From Chromohalobacter nigrandesensis (GTDB taxonomy: Bacteria; Pseudomonadota; Gammaproteobacteria; Pseudomonadales; Halomonadaceae): 64,000 nt of DNA. The position numbers and the translations under genes are program-made. Under the pieces are notes generated by a model. The model ran no database searches, was not told the DNA's origin, and worked only from the letters and a program-made list of their open reading frames with translations. Below are positions 59,395 through 64,000 of the stretch, one piece after another. Location: positions 49,579-113,578 of the forward strand of contig NZ_JAKGAM010000013.1 in NCBI RefSeq assembly GCF_023061285.1. The letters run 5' to 3'. The stretch's first letter is position 1. Every line of letters begins with the position of its first letter.

Positions 59395-60471
59395 TTAGAA
59401 ATACCCCCTAAAACAGAAGTATAGAATCACCAACACTTCCGCCCAGCCGAGCAGAAAGCAAAACAGCGGCCAGAGGATTTCCTTTGCGGTCAGCGGGCGC
59501 TCGTTGTGGCGATTGCGCACGTAGGGGTCGTTCGGTGCGACCTGGCACTTTTCCTCGACCCACTCCGGCCAGCGCGGCACGCGGCAGGTGCATTTGGCGA
59601 TGATGCGACCGGTGCCGGCCCACATGACCATGGGGGCAAAAATCAGTTGAACCGCACGGCTGTCGGCGAGAACCTGAGTGGCCTGAATCAGCGAATGGAT
59701 AAAGCTCTCGCGCTTGCCCTCCAAATCCAGCAGGCGCTGATCGACCTGGTAGGCCTGAATATGACCGTCGGGCTCTTCCATATAGCGGCGTACCAGCTCC
59801 CAGATTTCCAGTACGCCCTTCATGCCTTTGAGGCCTTCGTATTTGAAGAAGACCAAGTGATAAAGCATGTTGCCGTTGCGATCTCGTACGTATCCGCGAA
59901 TCTCCTCGCGTGACATACCCCGACGATCCTGGGACTTCGTCGCTTCGCTAGTGTAAAACTGAATATCGTCCCAGTTCATGGTGACGACGCCCATATCCTG
60001 CGACCAGGCGTAGACCTTGCGATCACGGCGATTGAAGCGCATGGGGTAGTGGGTTTTGCGGAACATGTCCCAACGCACAAGCGTATTCAAACCAGGCAAT
60101 GCTATAAAAAAGAAAGTTACAACTGCCAACCATATAAATATATGCACAATCAGAGGAAGGCGCTCGCTAAAACCAAAAAGAACATAAACAAGAGCCCCTA
60201 TACCTACTAAAATCGGCCCCAAACTCATAAGGCCAAAAAATGATGCAACACCTCTCAAGCGATTGCCGGAATCGACGACCTCCATATAAGAGGAGTTGAC
60301 TGATATTGCCGAATCATTGAATCGTGGAAATGCACCGCTTTCTGATGAGTGCTTACTATCTAAGGATTGTGCCTTGCCTCCAAATCCTCTTGATCGGGAC
60401 ATGGTGCTGGAAAATCCCCAATTGGCCTTTATTATTAGGTTGTAAAGATCCTTGATCACCGTCGATCGCAT
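59395..60471 (-). CDS. DUF6708-like T6SS-associated membrane protein
   Basis: 358 residues. Two central helices (SLGPILVGIGALVYVLFGFS and VHIFIWLAVVTFFFIALPGL) and a C-terminal pair of hydrophobic segments frame a cytoplasmic domain with YAWSQDMGVVTMNWDDIQFY and NMLYHLVFFKYEGLKGMKGV, the pattern I associate with DUF6708. The ATG at 60471 is spaced eight bases from AAGGA; an ATG at 60480 overlaps the effector gene and is also possible. Directly after the VasX-like effector, so it is probably its immunity protein or membrane partner. Confidence 0.6.
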   Translation of the reverse strand: MRSTVIKDLYNLIIKANWGFSSTMSRSRGFGGKAQSLDSKHSSESGAFPRFNDSAISVNSSYMEVVDSGNRLRGVASFFGLMSLGPILVGIGALVYVLFGFSERLPLIVHIFIWLAVVTFFFIALPGLNTLVRWDMFRKTHYPMRFNRRDRKVYAWSQDMGVVTMNWDDIQFYTSEATKSQDRRGMSREEIRGYVRDRNGNMLYHLVFFKYEGLKGMKGVLEIWELVRRYMEEPDGHIQAYQVDQRLLDLEGKRESFIHSLIQATQVLADSRAVQLIFAPMVMWAGTGRIIAKCTCRVPRWPEWVEEKCQVAPNDPYVRNRHNERPLTAKEILWPLFCFLLGWAEVLVILYFCFRGYF

Positions 60472-60472
60472 A

Positions 60473-62998
60473 TCACACATCCTTGTGGGTTATTGCTTCA
60501 AGACGCTTTAGTTCAATTTCCAGCCTAGCAGTACCGAGCCCTGGATCGCCCCGCTCACCAAAAATGCACTCGGCCAGCCACTCCTGTAAGTCGTTTTCTG
60601 TAAACCATAAGATGCTTACTGCTGCTGCAAGCGCAATAATGCCGAGTACCAGTCCAGTCCACCACAGTGTTATCGCTAAAGTGGCGAGCAGCCCAGTACC
60701 ACCGGCCAAACCAAGGCGTGCTCCCAGCTTCAGGAAAAACTTGCTGGACCCGGCCAGCAGATGATCCGACGCCACAAACACCTTGCGCCCATGCTCCAGC
60801 GTCTTGCCCACCAGTTCGGCGGCGCCGCCGGCCAGGGCGAGCCCCATACCCAGTAAGCGTCCCTGGGCGCGGAGCCCCGCATCCAGAATGCCGTTCATCT
60901 TGCTGAGCTGATCGTTCAGGCTGACATACGCTAATGCCACCCCGACGATGCCTGCCGAGAACTCCAACCTTTCCCGTCCCGTCAGACTAAGAGCGCTGTG
61001 CGATGACGTCTCGTTCATCAACTCATCGAGTGGGCCGACGTCGATCCGGCGCATATCAAAGGTGGCGGCGGGCTGGCCGTTGGCCGGAATGAGCGAACGT
61101 GTCTCTACCTGCACTTTCCGCTGAAACTGATTCAGCTCGCTCTCGCCCCAGTCGGGATGGATCAATCGAAGCGGCTCGCGCATGCGCGGCAGGGCTTCCT
61201 CGATCGTCATGCTGGCACGTGTGACCTGAATCGAGCGGCCGGAGATCATACCCAACGTCACCAGCAACGGCGTTGGGGTCTGGTCGCCCCCCACGGCACT
61301 TTGCAGCGGCCCCAGCAGGTGGCCGAGCATGCGGGCGGGCGAGGCCACTTCATCGGGATACTCTTCCGTCAGCCCCAGATAGGCGGCAATCAATGGCCCC
61401 CAGGGCAGGGTAGCGGGGTTGTTGCCCGATTCGCCGACATTGGCGTCGCTGGCGGCCATGACCTGTTCAACCAGCGCTTGCTGATTGAGGCACATGCCTC
61501 GCAACAGCAGGTTGTCGTCGGTAATATCCGCTGCCGACAGCCACGCCACGTATTGCTTGAACGCCGGGGCGTAGCTCTGGGTGCCCAGCAGCACGAAGGA
61601 GATGACGGAGACAAAGGTGATACCCGATTCGACGTTAGCGTCATCGAACCGGCTGTTGAGGTAGATCAGCAGCGGATTGCCTGTCAACCAGCTCACGTAG
61701 GCAGTGACCAGCGGTTTCATGGTGTCCTGGTCAAAGCTCGACAACTGCGTGCGGTAAGTATTTTCCATCCAGTCGTCGGGTTCGCCGGGGCGGAGCTTGT
61801 CGCCATACTTGCCCCAGGCATCGTCGGCGGCATCCTTGAGTTCATCCTCGCTGATGTCTCGAATCGTCTCCCGCCGAAAGGCCTCGACCTCCTGCCGGAA
61901 AGCGGGGTCCTCTTTCTGCCGGCGCTCGAAGTTGGCCTTGATGCTGTTCTCAAACCCCGGATGTCCGCCGGTCTTATCCGCGCCGTAGTAGGTTTCCTTG
62001 AGCTGGTTTTCTACGATCTCGTCGGCGCGTTGCTGCCGCGCCCGCTCCCGAAACCCGTCACGCAGGGCATTGACGACACCCGCCGTGACGAAGGGGCGTT
62101 TGATCGCTTCCTGTTCGTTGAACTCTTGCTCACGTGCCTCGAGTAGCGCGGCGAGGTCACTGGTGACACCGACCGGGTCGTCGAGCACGAACAGCGCCGG
62201 CGCCATGCCACTTGGCTCCGCCTGACGCTGCGACCACTCGACGAAACCCTCGACATCGTCGCGCATGCCGTTGATCGGGGCGAGGCTGTGCGTCAGCGCA
62301 CTCACTTCCGTACTCTGCGTCGCTGCGCTGCCTGTGTCACTCGATTGCCGTCGAATCCAGGGGAAATGGGCCTCGGCCACGTGATCCCCGAGTTCACTGA
62401 GCGGACGGGCATATTGAGCCGAGCCGCCTTTCCATTGCGTCATGGAAAGCTGGCGCATGGCGTCACGCCGACCGTTCTCGTTGGTGGCATGTTCCTTCCA
62501 CACGCGCTTGGTCCAGCGGTCATCCGAGAATGCTAAATAGAGCGCTTCGGCATCCTGGGCCGAGGGGACCGTGATACAGCGCCCCGGATAGATATGATCG
62601 GGATTGGCACGACACGGAAATTCATCGTCCTCGACCGGGGCATTGATGTCGGCATCCAGCGGCCCCGGCGCGTCGGGGTCGAGTGCCATCAGCTCGTCAT
62701 GGCCGACATCGATGTAAAGGCTGAGAAACCCTTCGTCGGTCACGTAGTACCCCTGCCAGCGCCCACGGGCCGCGTTGAAGACATACAGAAAGCCTTCTCG
62801 CAGCAGCCTCAGCGTGTAGTGCTGATCTCCCGACAGCGCGATCTGCGATACGGCATCATCCTGCAGGTCCGCCGGCAGTTCGGGGGCCTTGATGCTGACG
62901 TCATCGCTGCGGGCGACGGCATACCGCACGGGCAGGATAGGCAGACCGCCACCGCCACAGAAGCTGCAATCGGGGCGTCCGCCATCGGCGCTACTCAT
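60473..62998 (-). CDS. VasX-like type VI secretion effector
   Basis: 841 residues. The N-terminus carries CSFCGGGGLPILPVRYAVA (CxxC plus the ILPVRYA block) and then YTLRLLREGFLYVFNAARGR, the toxin VasX N-terminal region. A long middle part is helical. The C-terminal 150 residues hold several hydrophobic segments (LLATLAITLWWTGLVLGIIA among them), as expected of a pore-forming toxin. AAGGAGTGGAC precedes ATG at 62998, which overlaps the upstream DUF4123 stop by four bases (ATGA). Secreted through the VgrG tip, it should disrupt membranes of target cells. Confidence 0.8.
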   Translation of the reverse strand: MSSADGGRPDCSFCGGGGLPILPVRYAVARSDDVSIKAPELPADLQDDAVSQIALSGDQHYTLRLLREGFLYVFNAARGRWQGYYVTDEGFLSLYIDVGHDELMALDPDAPGPLDADINAPVEDDEFPCRANPDHIYPGRCITVPSAQDAEALYLAFSDDRWTKRVWKEHATNENGRRDAMRQLSMTQWKGGSAQYARPLSELGDHVAEAHFPWIRRQSSDTGSAATQSTEVSALTHSLAPINGMRDDVEGFVEWSQRQAEPSGMAPALFVLDDPVGVTSDLAALLEAREQEFNEQEAIKRPFVTAGVVNALRDGFRERARQQRADEIVENQLKETYYGADKTGGHPGFENSIKANFERRQKEDPAFRQEVEAFRRETIRDISEDELKDAADDAWGKYGDKLRPGEPDDWMENTYRTQLSSFDQDTMKPLVTAYVSWLTGNPLLIYLNSRFDDANVESGITFVSVISFVLLGTQSYAPAFKQYVAWLSAADITDDNLLLRGMCLNQQALVEQVMAASDANVGESGNNPATLPWGPLIAAYLGLTEEYPDEVASPARMLGHLLGPLQSAVGGDQTPTPLLVTLGMISGRSIQVTRASMTIEEALPRMREPLRLIHPDWGESELNQFQRKVQVETRSLIPANGQPAATFDMRRIDVGPLDELMNETSSHSALSLTGRERLEFSAGIVGVALAYVSLNDQLSKMNGILDAGLRAQGRLLGMGLALAGGAAELVGKTLEHGRKVFVASDHLLAGSSKFFLKLGARLGLAGGTGLLATLAITLWWTGLVLGIIALAAAVSILWFTENDLQEWLAECIFGERGDPGLGTARLEIELKRLEAITHKDV

Positions 62999-63882
62999 GT
63001 CCACTCCTTCAGTTCTGAAATAAGGGGATTCCATTCGGCGTCGCTCAACCGATCCAGACGACCCGCAACGTCGGGAAAGCGTCGAGTGACCAGATTCAAC
63101 AGCCGATGAACCAGGTCCTGGGTGGCAAGGTCCGGTAGATGTCGCGCAGCCCTTTCTGCGAGACATTGTTGATCGTCGACCGACAAACCGAATGACGCTT
63201 CTGCATAGCGCATGGTGTCATCCAGCCACTGCCAGTGCGCCGCGTCCTGCGGCCAGTCGGGGGCTATCGTCGCCAGCCGCCGCAGGCACCGGTTCAAGGC
63301 GGCGAAGCGATCGATGCTCGACCATTGGGCGCGGGTCAGTTCCATCCAGTCGATGGATATCGTAATGTCAGGGCGTTTCAGGGTATAAGATCGGCCCTGG
63401 ACATCGAACCAGGACCATTGATCGAGAGGGCCCATCAAGCGTGCCAATTGTTTGGGCGTCAATAGCCACGTCAGGTGACGGAAGACGAGGGGGTCGTAAT
63501 AGCGGAACCAGTGATATCGCCGATCCCCAGGACGCCGTTGCAACAGCTGGCGACGCAGGTGATAAGCCGTATCGTCGACATTCGCTTTTCCTGCCATCAA
63601 CGCCGAGAAAAATAGCGCGCCGCGCTTGCGATAGCGCCTTGCGCGATCGATCAGGTCGTCGTATCTCTCATCGGGCAATGCGTCCAGGTCGACCAGTTGC
63701 GGTAAGCGATGCGGCCGCGCCGGGGCGGGTGACGTTTCCAAGGCACGCACAGGCAGGTCGTCCCAGTCTCGGGCCTGCACCACTAACGGATTGATCAGCG
63801 CGTAGTCGAACTGATGCAGCGCCTCTGCCGTTAGCCTCGCGTCATTCATGTGAACCCGGGATGGCTCGATCAACACCGACAT
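62995..63882 (-). CDS. DUF4123 T6SS effector adaptor (Tap/TEC)
   Basis: 295 residues. The DUF4123 features are an N-terminal beta-alpha region (FDYALINPLVVQARDWDDLP) and the segment WFRYYDPLVFRHLTWLLTPK, with the conserved FRYYDPRV-like run. DUF4123 adaptors load a particular effector onto a VgrG. It sits between a probable VgrG and the VasX-like effector in the canonical order. GGAGGCTGATTC precedes the ATG. Confidence 0.82.
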   Translation of the reverse strand: MSVLIEPSRVHMNDARLTAEALHQFDYALINPLVVQARDWDDLPVRALETSPAPARPHRLPQLVDLDALPDERYDDLIDRARRYRKRGALFFSALMAGKANVDDTAYHLRRQLLQRRPGDRRYHWFRYYDPLVFRHLTWLLTPKQLARLMGPLDQWSWFDVQGRSYTLKRPDITISIDWMELTRAQWSSIDRFAALNRCLRRLATIAPDWPQDAAHWQWLDDTMRYAEASFGLSVDDQQCLAERAARHLPDLATQDLVHRLLNLVTRRFPDVAGRLDRLSDAEWNPLISELKEWT

Positions 63883-63885
63883 GAA

Positions 63886-64000
63886 TCAGCCTCCGATGGG
63901 TGTGCTACCGGAAGACGACTTGTCGGCGCCCGCGAACTGTTTTTCACACTCATCCTCCGGCAACTCGGGCATGGGAGCCTCCAGGCTCGTCGGTCCGCCA
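63886..64000 (-). CDS. C-terminal tail of a probable VgrG (partial)
   Basis: The last 37 codons of a gene running off the window end; the translation ends PELPEDECEKQFAGADKSSS then GSTPIGG. The tail has no recognisable domain. Its position directly before the DUF4123 adaptor is the usual place of vgrG, which is the only reason for the call. Confidence 0.45.
   Translation of the reverse strand, partial: GGPTSLEAPMPELPEDECEKQFAGADKSSSGSTPIGG

Overview
The window looks like a chromosomal segment from a GC-rich gammaproteobacterium. A halophile of the Halomonas/Chromohalobacter type is my best guess, based on gene content and style only (guaBA, glrK-qseG-glrR, argA, pit with a DUF47 partner, a mnmC-ligA overlap, and a tctCBA/tctDE locus). 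No rRNA or tRNA gene is visible.

Layout. 1-4.7 kb: a MarR regulator (cut by the window edge) divergent from a DsbA-like oxidoreductase, a pair of small multidrug resistance (SMR) proteins and a nucleobase deaminase, then a TauE permease divergent from an AraC regulator. 4.7-27.4 kb: a mosaic accessory region, partly AT-rich, full of broken genes and dead insertion sequences. It holds a DUF4365 protein and a DinG-like helicase split apart by a decayed IS30-type element; an XRE regulator and MFS exporter pair; a truncated hipBA module with a decayed partial copy of the MFS gene on its far side; an AT-rich four-gene metabolic cluster (PLP decarboxylase, an AMP-forming ligase fused to an EamA transporter, a LysR regulator, a cysteine hydrolase); LysR and IS3-like remnants; a second broken IS30-type element; a complete Gabija defence operon (gajA-gajB); and a broken IS1182-type element next to guaA.

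27.4-58.4 kb is mostly core genome. It contains guaBA, the tricarboxylate uptake locus tctCBA with its two-component system tctDE and a sensor-like solute-binding protein, a MocR regulator divergent from an MFS transporter, xseA, the glrK-qseG-glrR operon with a probable sigma54-driven structured RNA upstream, argA, pit/DUF47, a CYTH phosphatase, a voltage-gated potassium channel, yciO/PHP/yciB/yciI and mnmC-ligA-yheU. 58.5-64 kb is a type VI secretion effector cassette on the minus strand: the end of a probable VgrG, a DUF4123 adaptor, a VasX-like effector, a DUF6708-like membrane protein and two small membrane proteins.

The most interesting items are the ligase-EamA fusion cluster (14.1-19.6 kb), the structured RNA with a sigma54 promoter upstream of glrK (45.0-45.7 kb), the interrupted DUF4365/helicase pair (5.7-10.3 kb), and an inverted pair of perfect DnaA boxes before mnmC (53.83-53.88 kb). 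All functional assignments come from motifs read by eye; no database search was run.
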